DNA from: Gnetum montanum
Taxonomy: Eukaryota; Streptophyta; Gnetopsida; Gnetales; Gnetaceae
Reading direction: 5' to 3'
DNA length: 64,000 nt
NCBI GenBank assembly: GCA_015680685.1
Contig: MNCI01011128.1
Coordinates: 1,432,072-1,496,071, forward strand
The position numbers and the translations under genes were made by a program. Below are positions 10,291 to 20,792 of the stretch, one piece after another (the stretch's first letter is position 1; each line of letters starts with the position of its first letter). A model generated the notes under the pieces. It searched no databases. It saw only the letters and a list, made by a program, of their open reading frames with translations, and was not told the origin of the DNA.

Positions 10291-12148
10291 TATCCCTTAG
10301 GATGGTCGTATTGGCATCTCACATCCACCGTCATTGTCTGTATCTGAATCTACAGCCTCTTCGATGATGGCCATTTTACCCTTACCTTTGTTACGTGCAT
10401 TATCCACATCCCTCTTTTTCTTTTTTTCATAGTCACTACCTCGCTCCCTAGACTCCTCTATGATTTTAAGAACAGTTTTGAACCTACTATCCAAGGAGTC
10501 CCACATTTGTTCTACCTTTTCCGACAATTCTATTGTTAATTTTTGGAGTGGCAAGGTTTTCCTATTCACCATCTCTTCGAATGATGACACTTCCTCCTCC
10601 TCACAGAATCTCACTCCCCTTTTTCAGATGGAAGGATCTCGGTTGTACTCTTCCACACTTTCTCTCTTACGTAGCTCCCCTTCTTCCTTGGCTACTTGCT
10701 CTAGCAATCTATGGACCTGATGGAATCTAAGCTCTAATAATCTCCCTTGGGCATACATTCCAAGGGTTCTCCTTGTTTCATGCCTAAGTCCATCTATGAG
10801 ATGGCGTAGTTGATCCCGTTGCGAATAACCATGGCCTAGGCAACGATGTAAAAGTGCATAATAACGACCCATGGCAGCATCCAAGGATTCATGATTTCCC
10901 TGCTTCCATCCTTGGATTTGCTTTCACAGGTTAGACACTCGAGAGTATGTTTGGTATTTATCATTAAACAATTCTAACATTGTACTCCACCTCCAAATGG
11001 ATTCTAGCTCTAAGGACTAGTACCAACTTTCCACTTCTTTCACCAGTGTCCTTGGGAACAACTTCAGTTTTTTTCACTCATTTTCTATGTTTTGCAAGGC
11101 ACATGCATCGTGAAATGCTTATAAGTGGTTTTGAGGATCAACGGTGTATCCCCCCTCAAATTGTATCTAACCTCTTGATCCTACTATCTTTTTGATGCCT
11201 TGTGGGAATTCTTACAACCTCTATTATGTCTAACATGCTTCTAGTTGTGAGTAGGGGTTCTTTGTGGTCATCTCGTTCATAGCATCTATGGTGTCTACGC
11301 GGTTCCCTACTCTCCCTTCTTCCATGCCTTGATTCCTTAGAGTGCCCTTGTCCTCCTTCTTGACTATCTCATTGGTGTTTTTCACTCTTTTTACCTTTAT
11401 CCTCACGGTTAGTTTCCTTATGGTTGCATCTGGATACAGAAGGAGAGGCTGAATATGATGATGAAGGTAAAGAAGAAGGAGAACCATCGCCATGATGGTG
11501 CTTTCTACCTTCTCTTCTATGGTCTCGGCCCCGATCGTGGTTACGATCAAAATGTCCACCCTTATCGTGTGTTTGTGTTCCCTCATTGAACACTTCATGT
11601 TCATGGGGATCAGAACCATAAATGTGAACCGTGGAGTGTAGGTTCTGATACACCACCTCCTAACCATCGTTAGAAGGGGGAACATTATTTGGTGGGGAAC
11701 CTATTGAAGCAGGTTCACCACCCTCAATTTTGCTCAAGACATGGAGAGCGTTATGGGGCTATTTACCCTTCGAGGATGTATGATATCTCTCATGTTGCAA
11801 GTCCCTTTGACGTTGCGCTTTTGTGGGATGGTAGTCCCTTATGTCATGATCGCATGCAACATACTCTGCATACAAGGATGACATGCCTATTTGTGAAAGA
11901 GCACGAAGGAGCATGTTGGGGACTGATCAGTCTGGAGGTAACACAATGTTACCTTCCAAGTCTTTCCAACGTAGTTGTTCATCTTGATGGAGAATAAAGG
12001 TAAAGTCAGGTACATACTCATCGTGATGAATATATACCACAAAGAATTGTTGAGCAACTGGTGGATCTTGGTCATGTGTGTTGTGCCACCAACTATCTCT
12101 TGTGTTAGTCCTAGGTGGTAAAATGCTTTTATGTGGAGAAGAAGACAT
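10291..12148 (-). pseudogene. Gag of fam-1 element
   Basis: Start ATG at 12148 (MSSSPHKSILPP), matched by MSSSHKHDK at 16450 in fam-2. The N-terminal region has DFTFILHQDEQLRWKDLEG, a signature repeated in every gag here. A basic Arg/His/Asp-rich middle (GRDHRREGRKHHHGDG) follows, then a retrotransposon gag core (MGRYYALLHRCLGHGY...QLRHLIDGLRHETRR...YAQGRLLELR) at 10884-10740, a coiled-coil-like stretch and a knuckle at about 10290-10320 broken by a frameshift (expected CEICQYDHPKGYC). The gag would assemble the particle and bind element RNA. Several frameshifts and stops make it a pseudogene. Confidence 0.8.
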
Positions 12149-12273
12149 TTTTTCCTATTCGGCGTGCGATTTACTGTTATCTTATCTTTTCATAATTAAC
12201 CCTAAGGGTTCGTTCTAGCTTCCCAATGATATGGATGATTTCCTATGTTCTATGTAGCGCACAAACAACTAAG

Positions 12274-12291
12274 TTCCCAACAACGGTACCA
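12274..12291 (-). promoter_or_regulatory. Primer-binding site, tRNA-Asp type
   Basis: Reverse strand TGGTACCGTTGTTGGGAA, one base from the LTR. It matches the complement of the plant tRNA-Asp 3' end (TGGCGCCGTTGCCGGGGA) with transition-type differences. tRNA-Asp priming is typical of Athila/Tat Ty3/gypsy elements. Confidence 0.8.
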
Positions 12292-12292
12292 A

Positions 12293-13016
12293 TGATGAGT
12301 GGCAAGGTACCCTTACACTCAACCATATGAATATGAGTGTTCACGCACGATCCGGTTGAACTCCAAGGACTAAGTGCTTACGCGCCTTAATGGAACACTC
12401 AAGGTTAATCAATCGTTGTCTTCCCAAACTTACTTGTATTGTCATGGTTGTATGGTTAAGTAAGCTTGAGGTATATGATTTTTATATCCTTTATCTTTTT
12501 AGTGTCTTATGCTAATAGGGTAAAGTGAAGAGAACTAAGTGACTAACTTTCATTAACTATTCATTAACTAAGTTTAATTTTTCCTAACACCAGTATCCAT
12601 TCCCACTTGCCGCACACATCCTGAACCAGTGCAATGCTACTGGTATTACCAAATGCTAATCATTACTAGGTTACCAAGCGCTACACACATGCTCAAAGCG
12701 GTCGTACTAAGTGTACTTAACTAGGAGAGTCAAGGGTTAAGAGAGAGATTAATTAACTAAGAAAGCATTTAAACATTCAACAATAATTAATTACTATTTA
12801 GCTTAGACCATATGCTGCAAGGTTTATCATAAAGTTCGTCTTTATTGTCATACACAAATATGTGCTTAGGTACAATTTGCTTGAATAAAGATCCATTCAC
12901 TTTAAGACTCCTACTATGGGCACATGGAAATTATTCTAACTCTAGAATGACAAAACTGCAAGATTTTAGCTAAGGGTCTAAGTCTAAATGCCTAAAACAA
13001 GGGAAGGCTGCCTCTT
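12293..13016 (-). repeat. 5' LTR of fam-1 element, truncated in U3
   Basis: Starts TGATGAGTGGCAAGG on the plus strand and follows the reverse of the solo LTR 28690-29486 until GGGAAGGCTGCCTCTTT. The last 70-80 bases (U3 start, palindrome and TATA box) are missing and a SINE begins at the break, so this promoter is lost. Confidence 0.82.
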
Positions 13017-13121
13017 TAGTTCAATTAAAACTTTATAACTCAGCATTGCCCACTAGAATCAAATCCATGACTTAGAGCTTCCAAGTCATGAGTCTTATCA
13101 CTAGGCTAAAATTTCATTGTC
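13017..13121 (-). mobile_element. tRNA-derived SINE, family 1, copy S1
   Basis: Reverse strand has an A box (TTAGCCTAGTGATAAGAC) and a B box (GGATTTGATTCTAG) spaced as in a tRNA, then GGGCAATGCTGAGTTATAAAG. It sits at the broken edge of the fam-1 LTR. Confidence 0.65.
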
Positions 13122-13174
13122 AACACATCATTTTTGAATTTACTACTAATAAATATATGGCCAATTTNTAATAT

Positions 13175-13302
13175 AGGTACATCCTAAGATATATAGTCCA
13201 ATTAGAACTTTTTAACTCAATACTAACTAGCAGAATCATATCCATGACTTGGAGCTTTCAAATTAAGCGTCTTACCACTAGGCTAACACCTCATTATTAA
13301 CA
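13175..13302 (-). mobile_element. tRNA-derived SINE, family 1, copy S2
   Basis: Same unit as S1 and S3 in reverse: TTAGCCTAGTGGTAAGACGC, then a mutated B box, then the shared tail GGACTATATATCTTAGGATGT. Length about 125 bases. Confidence 0.65.
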
Positions 13303-13308
13303 ATGCAT

Positions 13309-13386
13309 CAAGTGTGTCTCAAACTAGTAACCTCTTACCTAACAAGATAGTAAGCTAACTACTTACTTAAGCCATCTATCATTGAC
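13309..13386 (-). mobile_element. tRNA-derived SINE, family 2, copy S6
   Basis: Reverse strand AATGATAGATGGCTTAAGTA...GAGGTTACTAGTTTGAGAC is the inverted counterpart of copy S5 at 13565. A- and B-box spacing is tRNA-like. Confidence 0.55.
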
Positions 13387-13419
13387 ACATTAGCTCTAAG
13401 AGATTATACATCATGTATA

Positions 13420-13564
13420 AGAGATCATCACCCAAAGGCTCAATGCTTATCCTACCAAGGTAAGGTCCTGGAAGAGATAGTGAATGAGTGAAAGCCTAAC
13501 CTCTTTCAATTAGTTGCACCATTGGTTAAACCTAGGTTTTATTGACTTGAAAAACAAGCACCTT
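13420..13564 (+). repeat. Dispersed repeat shared with 39700-39835
   Basis: Contains CAATGCTTATCCTACCAA and GAGTGAAAGCCTAACCTCTTT, recurring with substitutions at 39720-39830, where it lies at the end of the copia pol remnant. The two copies may be parts of one old copia-type element. Confidence 0.5.
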
Positions 13565-13645
13565 CTAATGATAGATAGCTTAAGTGGTTGACTCATTATC
13601 TTATTGGACAAGAGGTTGCTAGTTCGAAATACACTTGAGAAATCA
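13565..13645 (+). mobile_element. tRNA-derived SINE, family 2, copy S5
   Basis: A box TAGCTTAAGTGGTTGACTC, B box GCTAGTTCGAAATACAC about 40 bases later. Best B box of the cluster (GTTCGAAAT). Confidence 0.6.
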
Positions 13646-13819
13646 TTTCATTTCCTCTATAATTCTTCTAATGTATCCTATTGTCAATATGTCTTGGGGT
13701 ATATTTAGTAGTCATTTTACAATAGCATTTTCATCGCTGTTATATTTCTATATTTTCTATTATTAAGGTTTATTAGATCTCTAAAATATCTCTAGTATAC
13801 ATGAATCTATGATCAAATT

Positions 13820-13947
13820 AATAATGAGGTGTTAGCCTAGTGGTAAGACACTTGATTTGGAAGCTTCAAGTCATAGGTTTGATTTTGGTGGGCAATGCTG
13901 AGTTATATAAAGTTTTAACTCAACTATATATCTTCAGGTGTATTAAT
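13820..13947 (+). mobile_element. tRNA-derived SINE, family 1, copy S3
   Basis: Best copy: TTAGCCTAGTGGTAAGACAC (A box), TAGGTTTGATTTTGG (B box), GGGCAATGCTGAGTTATATA, and a tail with CAACTATATATCTTCAGGTG. Plus strand, opposite S1 and S2. Confidence 0.7.
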
Positions 13948-14379
13948 ATTTCAATTATTTTGGATCCCAACACCTCCTAACTTATGATCAAATTTACATG
14001 TATTCGATGTTTTAGGTATAACATCTATTGCATTTTTATGCTGAAAAATAAGTTTCATAATGATTTGATTCATTTAGCCTAAATCTTTATAGAAATTACT
14101 TTTTAACAATGAATTCTAGTTTCCCTATGACCATATAGCATATTTGAATTATGGTGAGAGTAAATTAGATCAAAATTTATGAAGATGAGGTTAATTTATA
14201 ATCCAAGTTTCCACACATCAATCTAGATTACCTAAAGCAACGTCAAGTAATGAGACTAAAGCCTTATCGATTAACATTGTTAGAAATGATTACATGTGAT
14301 AACATAATTTAAGTACAAGCAAGCCTTATGTTATTATCAAGCACCAATTTGGGGGTGTTGGAACTCAAAATAAGTGAAA
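13948..14379. other. No feature recognised
   Basis: AT-rich DNA between two SINE copies. No long frame, LTR end or domain seen. Confidence 0.4.
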
Positions 14380-14495
14380 CACCAAAGATTTATAGAAGTT
14401 GATAGCTCAGTGCTACCTAGTAGAATCAAACTTGTGACTTAGGGTTACCAAGCTAAGACTTGTACCACTAGGCTAACACCTTTTTGTTATTAGGC
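14380..14495 (-). mobile_element. tRNA-derived SINE, family 1, copy S4
   Basis: Reverse strand GGTGTTAGCCTAGTGGTACA and AAGTTTGATTCTACTAGG, then the family-1 tail GCACTGAGCTATCAA. Fourth copy of family 1 within 1.5 kb. Confidence 0.62.
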
Positions 14496-14999
14496 ACCAA
14501 TTTGATGATTATCAATGATATTGTGCAAATGTATCAAACTAAAATCCTATTTTTTTGGAACAAGGTTAGGATGATGATAATGATAATGGTATTGATTTAA
14601 AACATTTTTGAAGTCTTTAGCGATATTATCTTAGAAAAAACTAAAGACTATCGCAACTTTTATCACCCCTAGCAATCTCCTACAAGCCCTATCATCTCCA
14701 CATATCAACACAAGCGATGTCTACCACTAACATTAGATCTCAAGTTATACTCATACTCTAAGCAATGTGGCTTTCTCTCATACTTAAATAGTGGTAAAAA
14801 AGTGATGAAAGCATAAACATTCTTTGATATTGTCATCATTATTCCAATTTAAGTTAACAAGATTAAGAAATTTACATAAGACTCAAATCAAAGTTGAAAG
14901 TCTTGTTAAGGCTCATTACAATCCTCAAAAACACTATATCTTATTTCCTTCAAATCAAAAGATTAGTGATCTTACTCCTTTAAAGACAAAATGAGTAAC
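14496..14999. other. No feature recognised
   Basis: AT-rich, frames closed. It may belong to the copia remnant that follows, but nothing recognisable is left. Confidence 0.4.
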
Positions 15000-15413
15000 A
15001 ATATTCCTAGATGTACAATAATCTTTAATGGAATGCAAAATTTTAGTTATTATAGCAAAATTACAAAGACTTTATTAAAAATTAATGAATGCTAACAAGT
15101 GGTTATTTAAGGATATCAAGCATAATCACATATAAATGTCCTAAATAAATACTAGAGAAAGACATTGTTAGAGAATAAAAAGAAATGTGCTCATTCTAAC
15201 ATGATTATTTACACTTCTATATCAAATTCTGTTGGCTTGAGAATCATTAATAAGCCAAATGATAAAGAAGCTTAGGGCTTATTCAAGCAAGAATTTAAAG
15301 GAACCTTTGCAAATCTTCAAAATAAAAAATTGATATATAGGAAATAATTTGAAGATCTCATGATTCATAGAGGTGAACATATTAAAAACTTATTTGCTAT
15401 AATGTATGATTAT
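15000..15413 (+). pseudogene. Ty1/copia gag fragment
   Basis: Between stops the plus strand reads SNSVGLRIINKPNDKEA, GLFKQEFKGTF and FEDLMIHRGEHIKNLFAIMYD. This is the order of the copia-type (UBN2/Retrotran_gag) core: an ISDSV-like helix, the K-x-AW-x-L-x-F segment, then the kD-F-x-R-y-D segment. The frame is cut at 15413 by the fam-2 LTR. Copia pol remnants lie beyond that insertion at 38660-39720, consistent with one old copia element split by it. Confidence 0.6.
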
Positions 15414-16287
15414 TGATGAGTCACATTTTCTTAGGTTCGGTCAATGTGACCTCATCAATGCGACCACATCGACGTGGGATTTGATGCGTTGACATGGCCT
15501 CATCGATGCAGTGTCTGTTTTTACCTATAAATATGCACTCACTCGCCATGTTTGTGGCATCTTTTGTAATAGTTGTAACGAAGCTCTTACAGTTTTCTTA
15601 CTTGAAAGTTAGAATATTTTTCTAAGTGCCTGTAGTAGGAGTCAAACAGTGTATAGATCTTTATTCAAGCATTGTTGTACTTGAGCATGGTAATGTGTAT
15701 GGTAATAAAGATGAGCTTTCTAATAAACCTTGCAACACTTTGAAATAGATTAATTATTTTACTTAAGCATTTAATGTTTTATGTAATTTCCTTTAATGCT
15801 TTAAGTAATTAATCTAAATTAAGCTAGATTAAATAGTAATTAATTAAGCACATAAGTACAATTACTTCAAACATACCCTTGGTGCTTGATGATTCCAGTA
15901 ATGCTTAACGTTTGGTAACCCAGTAGTGTTAAACATGTTCAGGATGTGTATGGCAAGTGGAAACGAATGCTTATGTTAGAATTAGTTAGGTGTAGCTAGT
16001 TAGATTAAATTAGCAATTTAATTATTTTAATTTATACATTATTCTTTACCTTTAGGTGACTTAAAACATAAAACACAAAAATGATAAAAATCATATGCCT
16101 CAGTTGCACTTAACCATACCTTTGCATTTCACAAGTGTAATTGAGAAGATAATGATTGCAATTGTTAATTTCACTTCCTAGATACCAGTGTACTTAGAAG
16201 GCTATAAGTCCACAAAATTCGACCAAATCACACATGAACACTCAGTGATTCATATGGATGGGCATAGGGTCTACTCATTGCTCATCA
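15414..16287 (+). repeat. 5' LTR of fam-2 element
   Basis: 874 bases, TGATGAGTCACATTTTC to GCTCATCA. TATA box (CTATAAATATG) near 15536, after CpG-bearing direct and inverted copies of CATCRATG / GATGC. It aligns with 36745-37631 throughout. Confidence 0.9.
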
Positions 16288-16288
16288 T

Positions 16289-16306
16289 TGGTACCATTGT
16301 TGAGGA
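16289..16306 (+). promoter_or_regulatory. Primer-binding site, tRNA-Asp type
   Basis: TGGTACCATTGTTGAGGA one base after the LTR; the tRNA-Asp complement with transition differences. Confidence 0.78.
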
Positions 16307-16449
16307 CTTGTAGTTTGATACGTGTGCTATCTAGGACTTAGTGAATATTATTTAAGATTGTTGAAACAAACCCTAAGGTTACAATCATTTTGAAATAATA
16401 ATAATTATAACTATAATTTAAGCACACTAAATTTTTTCTCTAATCCAAA

Positions 16450-18235
16450 ATGTCTTCTTCTCACAAGCATGATAAATCAAAATCACCAATGCCCTAAGAA
16501 TTCAAAGTGGTGTACACTCATCCAAATGAGTTTGTACTTGATTTCACCTTCATCCTACATTAGGATGAGTAGCTACAATGGAGAGATATGGAGGGCAACA
16601 TTGTGTTGTGTCCTGACCGATCTCCTCTTGGGATGCTACTCCAAACTCTTAAGAGGTTGGGCATCCAGGATCTTCATGATTAATATGTTTTGTAAGACCA
16701 TAACTATCGAGAATACTATCCCACAAAAACACAATGCAAATGAGATAAACAATACGAGAAGCGCCATGAAGCTACAAAGGGAAAATGGTTTACTAACCAC
16801 TTGTTTCTGCTAAACCAAAACAACAATGATAATCCTTCCTCTAGGAATTCTCAACATGAAGATTCTCTAACCCCTTGACTCTATTGAAGGGGCCTTGAAC
16901 CCGAATCTATAGTCCACTATCAATAATCCGAGTTCAAGTAAAAGTGGAAGTCAAGGTAGGGGCTCAAGCAAGTATTGTGATGATAGTAAACTTGATGATC
17001 ATTGATGTGATAAGTGGAGAAGATGTGGTAGACACCATGGTGGTGGTAGTTTTCCTTCCTCTTCATCCTCTTCATTTGCATCTTCTTCTTCCTCCTTTAA
17101 ATCTGATTAAAACTACAAGGGACAAAACCACAATGAAAGTGAACAGTGGGATCATGACTGTAGAACCTACCATAAATGAAGGGGTAGTAGGGGACATCAT
17201 AGGCATCAGAAAAATCATGATGATGATGAGCCTTTGTTAGCAACTCAAAGCATGCTAAACATTGCAAAGACAATCATAATTCCAACCAAGCATGTGAAAG
17301 ATAGCATAATTAAGAGGTTGGATATGAACAATATCCCTAGATTTGAGGGGGGATATAACTTAGATCCACAAACCCATCTTCAAGCCTTCCACGATGCTTA
17401 TGCCTTGCAAAACATAGAAAACAACTAGCAAAAACTTAAGCTATTCCCCAGGACACTCATAAAAGAAGCAAAAAATTGGTACCACTCATTGGAGCTAGAA
17501 TCAATTCATAGATGGAATACAATGCTTAAGTTGTTCAATGATAAATATTAGACATACTCCAGAGTGTTCAATTTAAGAAAGAAAATCCAAGGTTGGTAAT
17601 AAGAAACACATGAACCCTTGGATGCAGCCATGGGCAAGTATTATTCCCTTTTGCACAGATGTCCTAGCCATGGTTATTATCAATAGGAGTAGCTTCGCCA
17701 CATCATAGATGGGCTTTGATTAGAAATAGGATGAGCTCTTGAGGTCTATGCCTAATGGAAACTATGAAAACTAAGAGCCCATAAAATTCAAAGGTTGATT
17801 GAGTAGGTTGCAAAATAAGAAGGTGAGTTGAGAAAATGGGAGAGTGTTAAGGAGTATAACCAAGATCATACCATCAGAAAAAGAAGGTCCAATTCTATGA
17901 CAGTGAGGGGGAGGTACCACTTGATGAAGTGGTGCAATGAAAAACCTTACCAATTTAAAAATCTATGTTTGAAACTTCAACTAAGGTTGACACAATGTGG
18001 GAATATTTGAATGAAAACTTTCAAACTACTCTAAAAATTGTAGAAGAATCCAAAGAACAAGGTGGTGATCCTGATCGTAGAAGAAGAAAAGAAGCTAAAC
18101 ATGCCTACCAAAGGGGTAAGGGCAAAGCTATAGTAGTAGAATGGGTTATGGAGTCAAAATCAAATGATGATGGTGGGTGTGACATTTGCCAATATGAACA
18201 TCCCAAGGGATGTTGTCTTGGTGTGTCACACTTAT
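16450..18235 (+). pseudogene. Gag of fam-2 element
   Basis: ATG at 16450 (MSSSHKHDKSKSP), matching the fam-1 gag start, then DFTFILH, a stop, and WRDMEGNIVL. Middle: LDMNNIPRFEGGYNLDPQTH near 17310-17370, shared with fam-3 (LDMNNIPKFEGGYNVD). The gag core near 17610-17700 keeps AAMGKYYSLLHRC. A coiled-coil-like segment near 17965-18100 (TMWEYLNENFQTTLKIVEES) is followed by a basic stretch and a knuckle CDICQYEHPKGCC at about 18180-18218. Many stops and shifts; not functional. Confidence 0.78.
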
Positions 18236-18987
18236 AGGAATCTAGGGTGTATTTTTTGAATCTTAGACTAGCATGAAGGCAAGCACCCAGAAGGTTGCCT
18301 TATCCTCAAGGCAACCCAAGGTAGTTCCACCAGTAACAACAAACTTATTATCCAAGTGGAGCTCCACCATAACTATACAAGTAGTACCATTAGTGATAGC
18401 ACCCACAATCATGGGGGATGCCACCACCAAGGTAGCAATACCCTTATAGGTAGCAAAATCTGTATGGATACTATGTTTAACAATCCATGTCTCCACGTGA
18501 CTCTTCCAATCATGCTTCTTTTCAACATCACTACTACCCTCCAAAGCATTACAAAACTCATTCTTCATCTCCTAGAGGGGAATCCCCATATCCTTATCAC
18601 CCTTCTCATCCTTCAACACATGTTCCTTCACCTTCAACCCAATTACCACCTACTCCATCCATGCAGGGTGAAATTCTTACATAGCCATAATAATGTAATG
18701 CTACTAGGGTTGTTAACTTATGACTGGCTTCTTAGCTAAATGGTTTAGATCCCAAATACTATAAAAGACCATTCTTACAAACCAATAATCCTACAAAGCC
18801 CTCACTGACTTATGCGACTAGTCGCCCTATATCTCTTTCATCGTCTACATTCATTCCTTTCGAGAGCCCTTTAAACCAAACACCTCCTAAGATCTACATA
18901 GTTATGTTAACCCATGTTGTATCTAATTAGATCAAGGCTAACAACCTTCCTAGAAACAAAGTTGATCCTTGAAATCCTCTCATCTAC
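18236..18987 (+). mobile_element. Gag-protease linker of fam-2 element
   Basis: Broken frames rich in His, Pro, Ser and Thr, matching the reverse-strand linkers of fam-1 (9541-10290) and fam-3 (55586-56335). No catalytic or binding motif recognised. Confidence 0.5.
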
Positions 18988-19400
18988 TTGCAGATTGTAA
19001 GAAATGAGCCATGCAAGGTTCTTCTCGATTTAGGTTCTGGTGTTAATTTGATTTTCCATGAAATGTACAATGCCTGGAACCTTCCTCCTCTCAAGAAAAG
19101 TAATATCCATTTAGAATTAGCATATGAGTCCACCACTATTCCCTTGGGATTAGTGAAGGACATTGTGATCCCTATCTGTGGATGGTCATATCCTATAGAT
19201 TTCCTAGTGATCAAAGTTGATAATTACAAAAGGGACTTTCTAATCATTATGGGAAGGGTTTGGTTGAGCACGATTGATATGTGAATGGGCATCAAAGATC
19301 TTTTCCTGAAGATTTCCATGGAAAATGCATTTGAAAAGATTGAGAAGAAGTGAGTTCCATGCATCGTGTACAATGATATAGGGTGCAAATGTATGCAGAA
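18988..19400 (+). pseudogene. Retropepsin-like protease of fam-2 element
   Basis: Reads CKVLLDLGSGVNLIFHEMYN, then LPPLKKSNIHLELAYEST, GWSYPIDFLVIKV and FLIIMGRVWLSTIDM before a stop at 19282. The catalytic triad is DLG instead of DSG, so the Ser next to the active Asp is lost. It aligns with the reverse-strand protease at 8773-9540. After the stop the Cys/His linker continues in broken frames. Confidence 0.78.
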
Positions 19401-19600
19401 ACTCTGGTCTATTAAAAGCATATCAATCAAAGGATGTAGGCAATGTGCAAATGAATCTAAAATTCAAAAGTACTTGTACACAACAACAACAAAACAAGAG
19501 GGCACCTAGTGGCTGAAAACTGATTTTGAAAGTAGCACACTTTGCATAGAACCTATTAAGAGCCTAACTTATGCCTATGTTGAAGGCATGGATGAACTAG

Positions 19601-19935
19601 AGTAAGTTTATTGCCAACTCTCCAATGATGCACTTGATGATACTAATTGGGAAGAGTTGGAAATCCTTGATAGTTTTAAACAAGAGACATTCAAGTTGAA
19701 AACTCTACCTACCAGCATGGAATATGCATTTCTGAAAAATGATAAGCTGGTGATAATCATTGCCAACCTTGCTCTTGAGCAGAAAAGGATGTTGTTGAAG
19801 GTGGTTAATAAATGGCCAACAACCTTTTCTTGGTCATATCCTAAACTCACAAGGATTGATCCTAGGATATGCTAGCATCACATCTATACCAATCTAGCCA
19901 TGAAGCCAAAGAGATAGCCATAATAGTGGCTAAAC
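19601..19935 (+). pseudogene. Pol segment just before RT, copy 1
   Basis: Contains LKTLPTSMEYAFLKNDKL, ANLALEQKRMLLKVVNKWPT, then DPRIC and HHIYTNLAMKPKR. This is the conserved entry to the Ty3/gypsy RT (H-x-I plus a basic PQRRLNP-like stretch). The RT should continue directly but is broken here by foreign sequence at about 19955-20402. Confidence 0.72.
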
Positions 19936-19954
19936 CCCAAATTAAAACAAACCA

Positions 19955-20190
19955 GGCTGACTACACTCCCAACTGGGGATGAGCATAGTCTCAACACTTG
20001 ACAAAATTTGTGAAGTTGATCTCCTTTTGACTACACTCTCCCTGAGAGGCTAACTATGCTCTCAACTAGGATCGAATGTAGTCTCGACACTTAGCAAAAT
20101 TTGTGAAAACTGGCCTTCTACTAACTACGCTCTTCATGATTACGCTATATATGCTCTAGAATGGTATGCTTGAGGGAGAGCATAGTCTCA
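19955..20190 (+). repeat. Tandem 93-base repeat in the insertion
   Basis: GCATAGTCTCAACACTTGAC...CAAAATTTGTGAA at 19982 recurs at 20075 as TGTAGTCTCGACACTTAG...CAAAATTTGTGAA. Related CTACGCTC / GCATAGTCTC words continue to 20190. Not part of pol; origin unknown. Confidence 0.7.
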
Positions 20191-20411
20191 GCAATTGGAA
20201 GGCTTAGAAATTTATCTTCCATTAATCTGGATCAATGCAAATCTTTGAAATTCATTCCATAAAGTTTTGGCCAGGTACAAGGATTGAAAGGCATGGATGC
20301 CATGCATTGGAACAGTTGCTAGAGTCTTTTGCAAATTTAAGAAGTTTAAGTTCCTTATGGATGAATGGCTGTAGAGCATTGAAACAGTTACTAGAATCTT
20401 TTGAAAACTCT
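20191..20411 (+). pseudogene. Captured NLR-type leucine-rich-repeat fragment
   Basis: Two frames together give about three LRR units: GRLRNLSSINLDQCKSLKFIP, then, after a shift, GCHALEQLLESFANLRSLSS, then LWMNGCRALKQLLESFENS. GC to GC is 24 residues, the plant LRR period, and the GC-x-ALxQL-x-ESF-x-NLxSL pattern is typical of TIR/CC-NBS-LRR resistance proteins (usually LPESFGNL, here P to L). No NB-ARC, TIR or coding ends are present. It lies inside the duplicated RT entry of the fam-2 pol, so it is a captured fragment, not a gene. Confidence 0.68.
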
Positions 20412-20792
20412 ACCAACTAGCATGGAGTATGCATTATTAAATAATGATTATAATTAATGCCAAACTTGCTCCTACACAAAAAGAAAGGTTGTTAAAGATG
20501 GTTAACAAATGGCCAACAACCTTTGCTTAGTCATATTCTAAGCACAACTATGAGTGGGCTAACCTACTCACTATCCACAATGGGGTAGATGAACCCTTCC
20601 TTGAAGAGTTATTCTATTTTCTCCTTAATGATCTGCTTCAATTTGGGTTCAGCCATCTCTACGATTGCCTTCTTGGCTTCATGGTCGAGTCAGTGTAAAT
20701 GCAATGTTGGCATATCCTTGGATCAATTCCAGTCAACTCAGAATATGACCAAGCAAAGGTTGTTGGCCATTTGTTAATCATCTTTAACATTA
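20403..20792 (+). pseudogene. Duplicated and locally inverted pol segment
   Basis: 20403-20535 repeats copy 1 (KTLPTS, then MVNKWPTTFA). 20536-20792 read in reverse gives KWPTTFAWSYSELTGIDPRI, then FIYPIVDSE-like sequence, so this part is an inverted copy of the same region. Arms at about 20478-20535 and 20744-20792 are inverted repeats of about 50 bases. Confidence 0.75.

Noticed and set aside
13017-14495. Functional tRNA genes
   Set aside because: A and B boxes are present, but acceptor stems do not pair and copies share long non-tRNA tails, so they are SINEs.
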